Below, piece after piece: positions 54,814-63,700 of a DNA stretch of 64,000 bases. A model generated the notes under the pieces. The model did no database searches, was not told where the DNA came from, and saw only the letters and a program-made list of their open reading frames with translations. The position numbers were made by a program, and so were the translations under genes. Position 1 is the first letter of the stretch. Every line of letters starts with the position of its first letter. Location: the NCBI GenBank assembly GCA_945876205.1, contig CAMCNL010000001.1, forward strand, positions 1 through 64,000, read 5' to 3'. The DNA is from Candidatus Sulfopaludibacter sp. SbA3 (GTDB lineage Bacteria > Acidobacteriota > Vicinamibacteria > Vicinamibacterales > UBA2999).

Positions 54814-56601
54814 ATGGCCACGAAGGGCAAAGTTTCTCGTCGTGATTTGCTCAAGCAGGCGGGGCTTACGGGCGCCGCGGCCGCCGCGGGCGGCCTCTCC
54901 TTGTCATCCGACGCATCGGCGCAGGCCGCGACGCCGCCCACGCGGTGGGATCGCGAAACCGACGTTGTGGTGATCGGATCGGGCGCGACTGGAATGCCCG
55001 CCGCCATCACCGCCCGGGAAGCCGGCTCGTCGGTGATCATCGTCGAAGCCAGCAAGGACATCGGCGGCCACGCGATCTGCAGCGGCGCGAATATTCCCCT
55101 GGGCGGAGGCACGTCGGTTCAGAAGAAGGCCGGCATCGCCGATAGCCCGGACCTGGTCTTCCGCGACTTGACCGATTGGTCGGTAGTCCAGCCCAACGGG
55201 GCGCCGGACTACCGTTACAACGATCACGAGATCATTCGCGCCTTTGCTGACAATTGCGCTCACACCTTTGAGTTCCTGGTCGGGCGTGGCGTCAAGTTCG
55301 TCAACGACACGCCCGATGGCCGAGCGGGCAGCGCACATGGTAATTCGGTGCCCCGCCAGATGCATGTTGCGGTGCTCGATTGGCCGCAGGTGCAGACGGG
55401 GCAGCCGGTCGCTGCCGCGGACCGTGCAACCGCGTCCAACGGCAACGGGTTGATGCGTCCGCTCGAGGCGGCGGCGCGCAAGGCCGGCGTCCAGATTCTG
55501 CTCGAACACAGGATGACCGCCATCTACCGTGAACATCCGCAGTCAGGCCGCGTGCTCGGCATCGCCGTCAGCAACAATGGCCGGACGCTGAACATCCGCG
55601 CCCGCAAGGCGGTGATCGTGGCCACCGGCGGTGTGTCCGGGAATGTTCACTTCCGCCGCATGTTCGATCCGCGTCTGACGGAAGAGTATTGCGGTCTCGC
55701 CGGCATGCCCTGGTCCAATCAGGACGCGAGCGGAGAGCTCGCGAGCATGGCGATCGGCGCCTCGCTCTGGGGCCTGGCGAACTTTTCCAGCGAGACCGGT
55801 TCTGGTCTGACCAAACCCGGGAAGATCGGCTGCCAGTACGGCTATGTGAATCTGACGTGGATGCCGGGTAGCCCCGTGTTCGACGAAGCCCGCGCCTCGG
55901 GCTTGCGGGTGCGTGACTGGCAGAACGTCATCATGGTCAACATGCTCGGCAAGCGCTTCTATGACGAGACCGGTGACGATTTCACCGGCAACCAGTACAA
56001 CCAGATCAAGCCCTACGATCCGGCGAGCTATCGCAACGCGAAGAACGTCGCCTACAACCCCAACAATTTCATCAATGCCGCGCTCGCCGGCATCGGCGAC
56101 GGCAAGAACGGCGGCGGACCGATCTGGGCGATCTTCGACGCCGACGCGGCGCAGCGCGAGAAGTGGGATCCGAAGCCACCGAACGTCGACACCGGCGCCG
56201 GGTTCTTCTTCTCCGCCGATTCGATCGACGCGTTGGCGAGCAAGATCCAGATGAAACATCAACGCGTGCCGATGCCTCCGGCAACCCTGCGCGAGACGGT
56301 CGCGCGCTACAACTCCTTCGTCGATGCCGGCAAGGACACGGACTTCGAAAAGCCGGCGCCGAAGTACAGGATTGCGAAGGCGCCCTTCTACGCCGCCTGG
56401 GCCACCCCTGTCATTCACGACACGCGTGCCGGCCTGCGCATCAACGCCAACTGCCAGGTCATGGACATGAACGGCCAGGTGATCCCGAGCCTGTATTGCG
56501 GCGGAGAATCCGCGGGCGGCTTTTCCATGCACGGCCTCGCCCGTTGCCTGTGCCAGGGCTACATCGCGGGACACCGCGCGCACGCCGAACACATCACGTG
56601 A
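54814..56601 (+). CDS. Tat-exported FAD-dependent reductase/dehydrogenase (fumarate reductase-like)
   Basis: About 595 residues with Tat signal (KVSRRDLLKQAGLTGAAAAA). FAD fold DVVVIGSGATGMPAAITARE, then IGGHAICSGANIPLGGG, VIVATGGVSGN and a final SLYCGGESAGGFSMHGLARC. It belongs to the flavocytochrome c/fumarate reductase/KSTD group; no haem motif is present. Substrate unknown. ATG at 54814 chosen because the frame upstream is open but lacks the Tat signal at the start. Confidence 0.88.
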   Translation: MATKGKVSRRDLLKQAGLTGAAAAAGGLSLSSDASAQAATPPTRWDRETDVVVIGSGATGMPAAITAREAGSSVIIVEASKDIGGHAICSGANIPLGGGTSVQKKAGIADSPDLVFRDLTDWSVVQPNGAPDYRYNDHEIIRAFADNCAHTFEFLVGRGVKFVNDTPDGRAGSAHGNSVPRQMHVAVLDWPQVQTGQPVAAADRATASNGNGLMRPLEAAARKAGVQILLEHRMTAIYREHPQSGRVLGIAVSNNGRTLNIRARKAVIVATGGVSGNVHFRRMFDPRLTEEYCGLAGMPWSNQDASGELASMAIGASLWGLANFSSETGSGLTKPGKIGCQYGYVNLTWMPGSPVFDEARASGLRVRDWQNVIMVNMLGKRFYDETGDDFTGNQYNQIKPYDPASYRNAKNVAYNPNNFINAALAGIGDGKNGGGPIWAIFDADAAQREKWDPKPPNVDTGAGFFFSADSIDALASKIQMKHQRVPMPPATLRETVARYNSFVDAGKDTDFEKPAPKYRIAKAPFYAAWATPVIHDTRAGLRINANCQVMDMNGQVIPSLYCGGESAGGFSMHGLARCLCQGYIAGHRAHAEHIT

Positions 56602-56687
56602 CGCGGCCGCTCGCTACATTGGAGCGAGTCGACGGCCGATAGTGGGATGTGGATGGTTCACGCCGGTCACAACACTGCGGAGGATTC

Positions 56688-58226
56688 GTGCGTCTGTTGC
56701 GTAGCTCCTGGCTCTCGGTTGCCCTGTTATTGGCATCCACCCAGCTCGCCGCCGCTCAAACGTGGGCGGCTGGCCTGACGGTGGCCTCCGTTGACGGGGG
56801 ACGGGCCGGCAGCACCGCGTACCGTTCATCGTCGCAGCTTGCGGTCAGCTGGACGGCGCCTGCCGACACCGCCCATCACTACGTCCTCACGCTGACGGAC
56901 GGCGTGACCGGAGTCGCGTCGGCGCTTGACGTCACCAGCACGCGGGTCACCGTGTCGGGGCTGAAGTCCTCGACGCCGCACACCGCCACGCTGAAAGCCT
57001 GCCTGGACGAGGGGTGCACCACCAGCCTCGACGCCGACGCGCCGGCCAGCGGCCAGACCGAAGCGGAGTACTGGCAGGTGCAGGGCACGGGCAACTCCTA
57101 CGGCACCGCGACGAAGATCGTGTCGGACGGAAACACCTATGGGTTCGGCCTGCCGTACGGCTCGTGGGGCGGTGGACTGAGCGGAAAGGTGCAGCTGTAC
57201 TACAACCCGCTCGGCGGAACGGAGAAGGGCATCAAGATCGGAGAGATGTCGAGCGGCACCCTCGATTCGGCATCGTCACTCTCGTCGTACCGGCCGGTCT
57301 CGGGGTTCGGACTGGTGCAATTGTGCTCGGTCGGCGGCCCTGGTGGAGCCGCGCCCTGCGTGGGAGACACCGTTGCCGCCAGCGTGACGACCACCCAGCC
57401 GATTCCCCTGGACGCCTCGATGGGCGGCGGCGTGCGGCTGTTCTTCGAGTCGATGGGCACCGACCGCCGCACGCGCGTGATGTACCTCGACAGCCGCGAC
57501 GGGTACGTCGGCCGCGACTTCAACGCCGGGGCCAAGACCATCTGCAACACGCTGGAGGACTACTCGGCTGGCGGCGGCTGCGCGCCGACGGTCGTCGTCG
57601 GCGTCCAGGGTGATGCCCTCGCCGGCACCCAGGGGTTGGGCCACGCCCGGCAGTTCAAGATCGGCTACCCGACGCGGACCGACTGGCGATGGAACGGCGC
57701 GCCGGGCACCTTCATGGTGATCACGGCCGAGTTCGAGCCGCCGTGCTCGAGCGCAGCATTCTTCAACGTCGCGCACGCCGTGTGGGACGGAGCCCGCTGG
57801 GTCGTGCAGGCCGACGCCGCCGGCTGCCCGAAGTTCCTGGCCGAAATGCAGGCCCCGATGCCCGTGCACGTGGGCGGCACCCGCTACAAGATGTACTTTT
57901 CGCACAACGCGGTCGGGCGCGGCGCGATGTCGAACCCCCTGACCGACATCAAGCCATTACAGGTGGTCTATGCGGATGGCGGCGTGTCGGGCGACCCCGC
58001 CGCCGTGGATTTCGAGGACTGGGAAACAGTTGCGCAGGCGCGCGACGTGCACGTCCTCTGGCCGGATGGATCCCTGCTGAACGTGACGAGCGAGAGCGCG
58101 CTCGACGACTACATGATATTCATGCCGACCGGCAGCCCCTCGCTCCAGATCATGTACGCCAACATGTCGACGCCCGGCACCGGGCTCGCACCGTTCATCG
58201 GCATGGCGGTGCTCGTCAACCCGTAG
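56688..58226 (+). CDS. Secreted protein with fibronectin type III-like N-terminus
   Basis: About 512 residues. Signal peptide (RSSWLSVALLLASTQLAAAQ); then a fibronectin type III-like domain (AVSWTAPADTAHHYVLTLTD, TVSGLKSSTPHTATL). The larger C-terminal part (from about residue 130) has paired tyrosines, RTRVMYLDSRDGYVG and HVGGTRYKMYFSHNAVGR, suggesting a beta-propeller or glycosidase-like fold, not identified. GTG at 56688 follows GGAGGA. Confidence 0.65.
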   Translation: MRLLRSSWLSVALLLASTQLAAAQTWAAGLTVASVDGGRAGSTAYRSSSQLAVSWTAPADTAHHYVLTLTDGVTGVASALDVTSTRVTVSGLKSSTPHTATLKACLDEGCTTSLDADAPASGQTEAEYWQVQGTGNSYGTATKIVSDGNTYGFGLPYGSWGGGLSGKVQLYYNPLGGTEKGIKIGEMSSGTLDSASSLSSYRPVSGFGLVQLCSVGGPGGAAPCVGDTVAASVTTTQPIPLDASMGGGVRLFFESMGTDRRTRVMYLDSRDGYVGRDFNAGAKTICNTLEDYSAGGGCAPTVVVGVQGDALAGTQGLGHARQFKIGYPTRTDWRWNGAPGTFMVITAEFEPPCSSAAFFNVAHAVWDGARWVVQADAAGCPKFLAEMQAPMPVHVGGTRYKMYFSHNAVGRGAMSNPLTDIKPLQVVYADGGVSGDPAAVDFEDWETVAQARDVHVLWPDGSLLNVTSESALDDYMIFMPTGSPSLQIMYANMSTPGTGLAPFIGMAVLVNP

Positions 58227-58282
58227 CGCCGTACAACGGCGTTCCGAGTGCGTGGCGCGAGTGGCCGCCCCCTGCGGGCGGC
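58227..58282 (+). terminator. Two perfect hairpins after the fibronectin-type gene
   Basis: CGCCGT-ACA-ACGGCG (58227-58241) abuts the stop codon; GCCGCCC-(5 nt)-GGGCGGC lies at 58264-58282. Neither has a T-run. They likely stop or slow transcription before the next promoter. Confidence 0.4.
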
Positions 58283-58561
58283 GCTGTACCGCGTCGAGAC
58301 AAGGCTTGGAGCTGCGCCTGGAATATGAGGAGTGCGGGTGCTTTGTCAAGCCATCCCGCTCTCGGAAGGTCGCGTAGCGAAGGGCGGTTAAGGCGGCGGA
58401 AGTTGCTTCTGAAGGCGCGCCTCACGAGCTCCCAGGATCCCTCCGGAGAGTTGTCTCCTGCAACTGATGGAAACTTCGTGCGACCAGCGGAATTTCCCCG
58501 GTGGGCGCTTGACCACGCGCGTTCGACGTGCGATCTGGATGGTTGTCGGCGTATTCGGCTT
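58283..58561 (+). other. Intergenic stretch, no gene seen
   Basis: No gene can be supported. A short open frame at 58467-58655 overlaps the sigma-54-type site and the next gene. The stretch may carry upstream activator sites, but none can be recognised. Confidence 0.4.
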
Positions 58562-58577
58562 GGGCACGGCGGTTGCA
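58562..58577 (+). promoter_or_regulatory. Sigma-54-type (-24/-12) promoter
   Basis: GGGCACGGCGGTTGCA matches the consensus TGGCACGRNNNTTGCW at all defined positions except the first. The -24 GG (58563-58564) and -12 GC (58575-58576) are 12 bases apart as required. Transcription would start near 58588, 30 bases before the cytochrome-porin gene with its AGGGGAG site. Confidence 0.65.
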
Positions 58578-58617
58578 AAAGCGGTGCTTCTCGAACCCTT
58601 ATTAGGGGAGATTTCAC

Positions 58618-59841
58618 ATGCAGATGCTGATCGCGACTCATTCGACTTCTGCTAAGCGCATCCGGGCTGGGTATTACGAGGGGACCCTCGGGTTGGTAGG
58701 TTTGATCATTCTCGCGTTGATCGGGGTCCTGGGAGGCAGTTCAACCGCCGAAGCTCTTCCCGCCTATGCACGGAAACATCAAGTCGCGTGCAGTTTGTGC
58801 CATTCCGCGTGGCCTCTGTTGAACCAGTTCGGCCGCACGTTCAAGGAGAACGGGTATCGCTTCGATCGCAAGCCCGACCCTGCGGCGCCTGAGCCTGGTG
58901 AGACCACGATCGAAGAGCGTCTGGCGCTCGCTCTAAACCTGCCGATGTCGTTTCGGGTGCAGGGCCGGCCGTTTGTGAAGCGGAACACCGACTCACGCTT
59001 TGACATGCAGGTGGTGCACGAAGTCGAGGTTCAGATCAGCGACGGAACCGCCGGGAACATCTCGTACTACGTAAACTTCGAAGCGGCGGACGACGCGGGA
59101 TGGGCGACGGAGCTGGCGGACCTCGTGGGCGGGTGGCACCCCCGTACGCAGGCCAACATCGTGGGAGGCTTTGGCCCCCTGACGTTCGCCGACCCGTACA
59201 ACACGTTTGCGAGCCGGCGCCTGACGCAGGATCGTCCTTCTCCGAATAGCGCCGGCTACCAATCGGGGTACCGCTTCCGAGACTCGACGCAGTTCGGCTC
59301 GTTCTACGGGCGGGCGGGCGGCTTGTTCTACAGTGCCAGCGTGGGCACGGGCGCCGGGGACACAATCGGTGCGGACAAGAAGGACTATCTGGTTCGCGCG
59401 GCGTACGATCTGCCCGTCGGGATCAGTATCGGCGGGTTCTCGCTGACCGGTGACAAGGAGTTGACCACGCCGCTGCGGACGCAAGAGTATTCGCGGGCCG
59501 GCGCCGACGTGCAGATCGACCGAGGGCCGTTCACGGCCAACGCCGTCTGGTACCGAGCGGATGAGGAGGCAGCGGCCACCCTCGTCGGGCAGAAGAACGA
59601 TGCGTGGTACGTGCAGGCGTTGTATGTCACGCCGACGAAGATGCCGGTCGTGCCGGTCGTCCGCTATGAATCCGTCGAGTCCAACTCCGGGGCCGCCTCG
59701 ACCGACTCGCTGGCGCTGGCGCTCCTGGCCTACGTGCGCGGGAACGTGAATGTCTCCCTCGACTACACCACGCAGACCAAAGTGCCGCCGGCCCGTGCCA
59801 AGACGAACCGATTTTCGGTACTCGTTATTTTCGCGATGTGA
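58618..59841 (+). CDS. Cytochrome c-outer membrane porin-like fusion
   Basis: A 407-residue exported protein. After a signal helix it has one haem-binding CSLCH in HQVACSLCHSAWPLLNQFGR, then a long strand-rich region (YYVNFEAADDAGWATELADL, QFGSFYGRAGGLFYSASVG, NVSLDYTTQTKVPPARA) and a terminal NRFSVLVIFAM typical of a barrel. It could carry electrons or ligands across the outer membrane; one haem is too few for a wire alone. Single transcription unit with a sigma-54-type promoter. Confidence 0.75.
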   Translation: MQMLIATHSTSAKRIRAGYYEGTLGLVGLIILALIGVLGGSSTAEALPAYARKHQVACSLCHSAWPLLNQFGRTFKENGYRFDRKPDPAAPEPGETTIEERLALALNLPMSFRVQGRPFVKRNTDSRFDMQVVHEVEVQISDGTAGNISYYVNFEAADDAGWATELADLVGGWHPRTQANIVGGFGPLTFADPYNTFASRRLTQDRPSPNSAGYQSGYRFRDSTQFGSFYGRAGGLFYSASVGTGAGDTIGADKKDYLVRAAYDLPVGISIGGFSLTGDKELTTPLRTQEYSRAGADVQIDRGPFTANAVWYRADEEAAATLVGQKNDAWYVQALYVTPTKMPVVPVVRYESVESNSGAASTDSLALALLAYVRGNVNVSLDYTTQTKVPPARAKTNRFSVLVIFAM

Positions 59842-60117
59842 TACCAGCCTGAGCCTGGCGAGGGACTCGAAATCGAAACGCGCGGGGAGTTGCCCCCGAA
59901 GGCCGAGGCGCGATAGTGCCGACGGCCGAAAGACGAACACCGCGGCGCCGACACACCGACCGAGCGAGTATCGCGAGTGCGGGATGGTGGAGGCGGCGGG
60001 AGTCTTCTACCCGCTTCCTCAAATTCTCGAATACTTTAGCAAAATCGACTTAGTGCCAGCGCCGTCTCTTCCCTTGACGGAGTTCGAGTCGTACAGTGCT
60101 GGCGCATAAACTCTGGG

Positions 60118-60291
60118 TCAACGACATCGCCGGTAGTTGCCGTTCAGCGAGATGCCGGCGACGTTGCGATTCCGTGCGGACAGCTTCAGCCCGCGATACG
60201 TCAGCGAGCCGATGTCGGTGTGGACATCCAGGTCCAATTCCGCAGGGCTCATGCCCTTCGCCAGGTACTCAGAGTAGATTCCCAGGATGTG
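60118..60291 (-). pseudogene. Possible C-terminal gene remnant
   Basis: On the minus strand 57 codons read as a protein-like stretch (GIYSEYLAKGMSPAELDLDV, GLKLSARNRNVAGISLNGNY) to a TGA stop at 60118. Upstream, the frame becomes arginine-rich and unlike a protein. Family not recognised. Low confidence. Confidence 0.25.
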
Positions 60292-60537
60292 TCGGCGGCA
60301 CGCGGGGCCCCTCCGTCGCGGCTCCCTTTGAACCGCTCCTCCACCCCACGAGGACTTCGGCCCCTCCGATGCGTTTGTCAGACTGACGCCGAGCGGGCTC
60401 CTCGAACGCACCGCTACGCGGAGTATCCGCCCCCGCCGCTCGATCTACGTCGCGCATGGGTCGCCGGTCTCATGGCCCGCGCAAGCAGTCGAACCACGCT
60501 GTTCCCTCGTTGTCTTAATGTCGCGTCTGGGCTTGGT

Positions 60538-60575
60538 CCCGGAGATGCGTTTGACCGGGCTCCGAGCCGCATCGC
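60538..60575 (+). repeat. 38-base dispersed direct repeat, copy B
   Basis: Same orientation as copy A at 54708-54745, 5.8 kb apart, 36 of 38 identical. Confidence 0.85.
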
Positions 60576-60662
60576 CGGAGCGGAGTATCCGGCCCGCCGC
60601 GGTATCAGCCGGGTCCAAAAGGACCCGGCCTACGGTCTCTCACTGCTGACCGCCTCGCGAGG

Positions 60663-61043
60663 TTACTTCGTCGCCTGCTGCAGGTAGGCGATCAGGTCCG
60701 CGCGCTCGGCGGGGTCGATTAATCCCGCGTAGGCCATGCGGTTGGCTGGAACCAGCATCTGCGGGTCGGCGATGAAGGTGTTGAGCGTCTCCGGCGTCCA
60801 GGTGATGTCGCTCTTGCGCATGGCGGGCGAATAGCGGAAGTCTTCGATCGAGGCCGCCCTGCGGCCGATGATGCCGTGCAGGCTGGGGCCGACGCCGTGT
60901 TCGCCGGCGGCGACCGAATGACAGGACGCGCACTCCTCAAAGCGCTTCTCCCCGCGCGCGGCGGCCTCGTTGTCCTGCCCGGCGGCGGCAGCCGTGACAA
61001 GGGCAATCGCGCAGACCAGCGTGATCACGATCGACCTACCCAT
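60663..61043 (-). CDS. Monohaem class I cytochrome c
   Basis: A 126-residue exported cytochrome: signal peptide, haem site CASCHSVAAGEHGVGPSLHG and axial-Met region near FRYSPAMRK; ends with ADLIAYLQQATK. It follows the GMC gene by two bases. It would accept electrons from the GMC enzyme. Confidence 0.93.
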   Translation of the reverse strand: MGRSIVITLVCAIALVTAAAAGQDNEAAARGEKRFEECASCHSVAAGEHGVGPSLHGIIGRRAASIEDFRYSPAMRKSDITWTPETLNTFIADPQMLVPANRMAYAGLIDPAERADLIAYLQQATK

Positions 61044-61045
61044 AC

Positions 61046-62812
61046 CTATACCAGTGGACCAGGCTTCTTCACGTACCGCTTGATCGCGTCCGCCGTCCAA
61101 TAGGCGAGCGCGCCCACGGGACCGGTCGGGTTGTAGGCCGAGTTGTGCGGAAACGCGTTGGCGCCGACGACGAACAGGTTGTGGCAATCCCAGCTCTGAA
61201 GGTACTTGTTGAGCGCGCTGGTGCGCGGATTGGTGCCCATGATGGTGCCGCCGGTGTTGTGCGTGCTCTGGTACGGCACCACCGTCCAGGGATCGGTGCG
61301 GGCGGTCGCCGGGTTCATGGTCGTGGGATTCATCGACTTCGCGGTCTGGTTGATGAAGTCGGCCGCGTGCCGCCCCATCTTGTGCTCGTTCTCCTTGTAG
61401 TCGAACGTCATGCGCATCAGCGGCAAGCCGAACGCGTTCTTGTAGGTCGGATCGAGGTCGAGATAGTTGTTGCGGTTGGCCATCACGCTGCCGCTCGCGC
61501 TGATCTGCATCGCGGTCTGGTACCACTTCGCGGTCGCGGCCTTCCACGCCTTGCCCCACTGCGGCGTCCCGGCAGGCACCGGCCGATAGCCGATCGGCAG
61601 CACGGTGTTGAAGCCGCCACCGACGACGTAGCCGCCGACGAACCCGTGCGGCGCGCGATCGAACGCCCAGTTGATGTTGAAGTCGTCGATGCTGGCGTTG
61701 GAGCCGCCGGCGTTCATGAACGGGTTGAAATGCCGCCCTTCGAAGAAGAGCGTCGCCGCCGCGCCTGTCTGGTAGCAGTAGTTCTTGCCGACGACGCCCG
61801 TCTGCGACACGGGGTCGTAGGGCTTGCCGATGCCCGACAGCAGCATCAGGTGGACGTTGTTGATCGCATACGCGCACATCAGCACGACCGCCGCCGGCTG
61901 CTCGAATTCCTCGCCGTTGAGCACGTTGGTGTAGGTGACGCCGGTGACCTTCTTCCCGGTCGAATCCTTGTTGACCCTGGTCACCCACGAATGCGTGCGC
62001 AGCTCGAAGTCAGGGCTCCGCATGGCAATCGGGATCACCGTCATGTGCGGGCTGCCCTTGGCGTTGGCCTCGCACCCGAAGCGCTGGCAATAGCCGCAAT
62101 ACTGGCAGGCGCCGAACTTCGACCCGTCCGGATTGGTATACGCGCGCGACGCGTTCGCCGACGGTCGCGGGAACGGATGGTAGCCGGCATTTCTCGCCGC
62201 ATCGGTGAACATCTGGCTGGCCAGGATCGGTGTCAGCGGCGGCAGCGGATACTCGCGTGAGCGCGGCGACTCGAACGGGTTGCCGCCAGCCAGGATCTCG
62301 CCGCGGATGTTGCCGGCCTTGCCGGAGATCGCCGCCGTCCGCTCGAACTTGTCATAGTAGGGTTCGAGCTCGTCGTAGCTGATGCCCCAATCCTGGATCG
62401 TCATGTCGGCGGGGATGAACGTCTTGCCGTAGCGCTCCTCGTACAGCGAGCGCACCTTGAATTCCATGTCGGTCCAGCGCCAGGTGTGGCCGCTCCAGTG
62501 CACACCAGAGCCGCCGACGACTTCGCCCGGGAGAAACGAGCCCAGGCGGCGCATCGGCAGCGCCTCCTCCGACCGGTTGTTCCGCACCGTCAGCGTGTCG
62601 CGCGCGGTGTTCATCATCAGGTCGTGACGCTGCACGTAGCGGAGCTCGTCGCGCACGTTGGGAACCGAGTAGTCCTTCTCGGTCGATCGCGTCTCGCCGC
62701 GCTCGATCGCCACGACCTTCATCCCGGCGTCGGTCAGCTCCTTCGCCAGGATGCCGCCCGTCCAGCCGAGGCCGATGATGACGACGTCCACTTCCTTCAG
62801 CCTGGTAGCCAT
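61046..62812 (-). CDS. GMC-family FAD oxidoreductase, gluconate 2-dehydrogenase-like large subunit
   Basis: A 588-residue flavoprotein: DVVIIGLGWTGGILAKELTD dinucleotide fold, VGGSGVHWSGHTWRW, and the closing AYNPTGPVGALAYWTADA. CQYCGYCQRFGCEANAKG holds four close cysteines, possibly an iron-sulfur site as in related bacterial FAD dehydrogenases. No own Tat signal; it likely rides with the subunit-3 partner. Substrate (sugar acid or alcohol) unknown. Confidence 0.9.
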   Translation of the reverse strand: MATRLKEVDVVIIGLGWTGGILAKELTDAGMKVVAIERGETRSTEKDYSVPNVRDELRYVQRHDLMMNTARDTLTVRNNRSEEALPMRRLGSFLPGEVVGGSGVHWSGHTWRWTDMEFKVRSLYEERYGKTFIPADMTIQDWGISYDELEPYYDKFERTAAISGKAGNIRGEILAGGNPFESPRSREYPLPPLTPILASQMFTDAARNAGYHPFPRPSANASRAYTNPDGSKFGACQYCGYCQRFGCEANAKGSPHMTVIPIAMRSPDFELRTHSWVTRVNKDSTGKKVTGVTYTNVLNGEEFEQPAAVVLMCAYAINNVHLMLLSGIGKPYDPVSQTGVVGKNYCYQTGAAATLFFEGRHFNPFMNAGGSNASIDDFNINWAFDRAPHGFVGGYVVGGGFNTVLPIGYRPVPAGTPQWGKAWKAATAKWYQTAMQISASGSVMANRNNYLDLDPTYKNAFGLPLMRMTFDYKENEHKMGRHAADFINQTAKSMNPTTMNPATARTDPWTVVPYQSTHNTGGTIMGTNPRTSALNKYLQSWDCHNLFVVGANAFPHNSAYNPTGPVGALAYWTADAIKRYVKKPGPLV

Positions 62813-62822
62813 GTCGTCCTCG

Positions 62823-63551
62823 TTAGCTCATGTCCGCAATGCCGAGCGGATCGGTCGGGAAGGGCTTGTCGCGATACTTCTCGACGTTCTCGCGATTGAC
62901 GGCGAGCGCGCCCGGGAACCCGATCAACTTCCATCCCGCCTTGCCGCGGTTGCCGCCGTAGATCGGATCCGCGAACATGCCTTCCATCACGGTTTGATAG
63001 ACCGTCGTCCAGAAGGTGCGGGTGGGCAGCGCGCCGAGATCGATCTTGCCGGTGGAGAGTCCGATGAGCACGTCTTCACGCTGCGTCGCGTCGATCTTGT
63101 CGAACGTCTTCTTGTAGGTCCTGACGCAGTAGGCGTTGGTCGCTTCGATGCCGGCGCGATAGAGCTGTGCGGGCGTCAGCGGCAGCTGGTAGCCCTGGCC
63201 CGGCTGGCCGATCTTCCAGGGCCCCTGCATGTACAAACGGTCGCCCTTGCCCCAGGCGCCGCCGAGCGCTCGGTCGATGTAGACGTTGATGCCCAGATCG
63301 GTGCCCTTCGGGGTCAGGCCGTCCGCGGGAATCATATGATTGACCAGCGCCTCGACGAAGGCCTGCTCGTCGAGATTCAGGAACTCATAGGCGGCCGTCG
63401 GCGCTTCCTGCGCGGGAGCGGCCGCGGCGGGCTGCTGCGCCAGCGCCGGTGGCGCAAGCGCCGTGGTCGTCGCGGCGACACCGCCGGCAACGGCCTTTCG
63501 AAGAAAGTCGCGGCGGCCGACATCGTGGTCCTTCATGGGCTGATCACTCAT
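62823..63551 (-). CDS. Gluconate 2-dehydrogenase subunit 3-like, Tat-exported
   Basis: A 242-residue protein with Tat motif GRRDFLRKAVAGGVAATTTA, then NLDEQAFVEALVNHMIPADG, GINVYIDRALGG and YKKTFDKIDATQREDVL, as in gluconate dehydrogenase small subunits. It is first in a three-gene operon with the GMC subunit and the cytochrome, and may carry the complex through the Tat system. Confidence 0.9.
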   Translation of the reverse strand: MSDQPMKDHDVGRRDFLRKAVAGGVAATTTALAPPALAQQPAAAAPAQEAPTAAYEFLNLDEQAFVEALVNHMIPADGLTPKGTDLGINVYIDRALGGAWGKGDRLYMQGPWKIGQPGQGYQLPLTPAQLYRAGIEATNAYCVRTYKKTFDKIDATQREDVLIGLSTGKIDLGALPTRTFWTTVYQTVMEGMFADPIYGGNRGKAGWKLIGFPGALAVNRENVEKYRDKPFPTDPLGIADMS

Positions 63552-63700
63552 CGGGCCCTCTTATACACCAGGCGGGCGTTCGCAGTCGGCCAAATCAGGT
63601 GGCGCGGCGCTTGTGGTAGATTGAACAACCGTTCTAACCTCTACTCGCCTCCAGCCCCTCGAACATTCATGCAAACGAACCTCTCAACGGAAGCCTCGTC

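Larger units (their letters stand above)
59842..60662 (-). other. Long intergenic stretch with a gene remnant and repeats
   Basis: No intact gene is seen in 820 bases. The stretch has a possible C-terminal coding remnant at 60118-60291, a degenerate repeat near 60361-60415 (CGGAGTATCCG shared with the repeat at 60538), and the second 38-base repeat. Confidence 0.5.

Noticed and set aside
58467-58655. 62-codon open frame
   Set aside because: It overlaps the sigma-54-type site and the start of the cytochrome-porin gene and has no protein-like pattern.
54708-60575. CRISPR-like repeats
   Set aside because: Only two good copies 5.8 kb apart, with genes between them; no spacer array.
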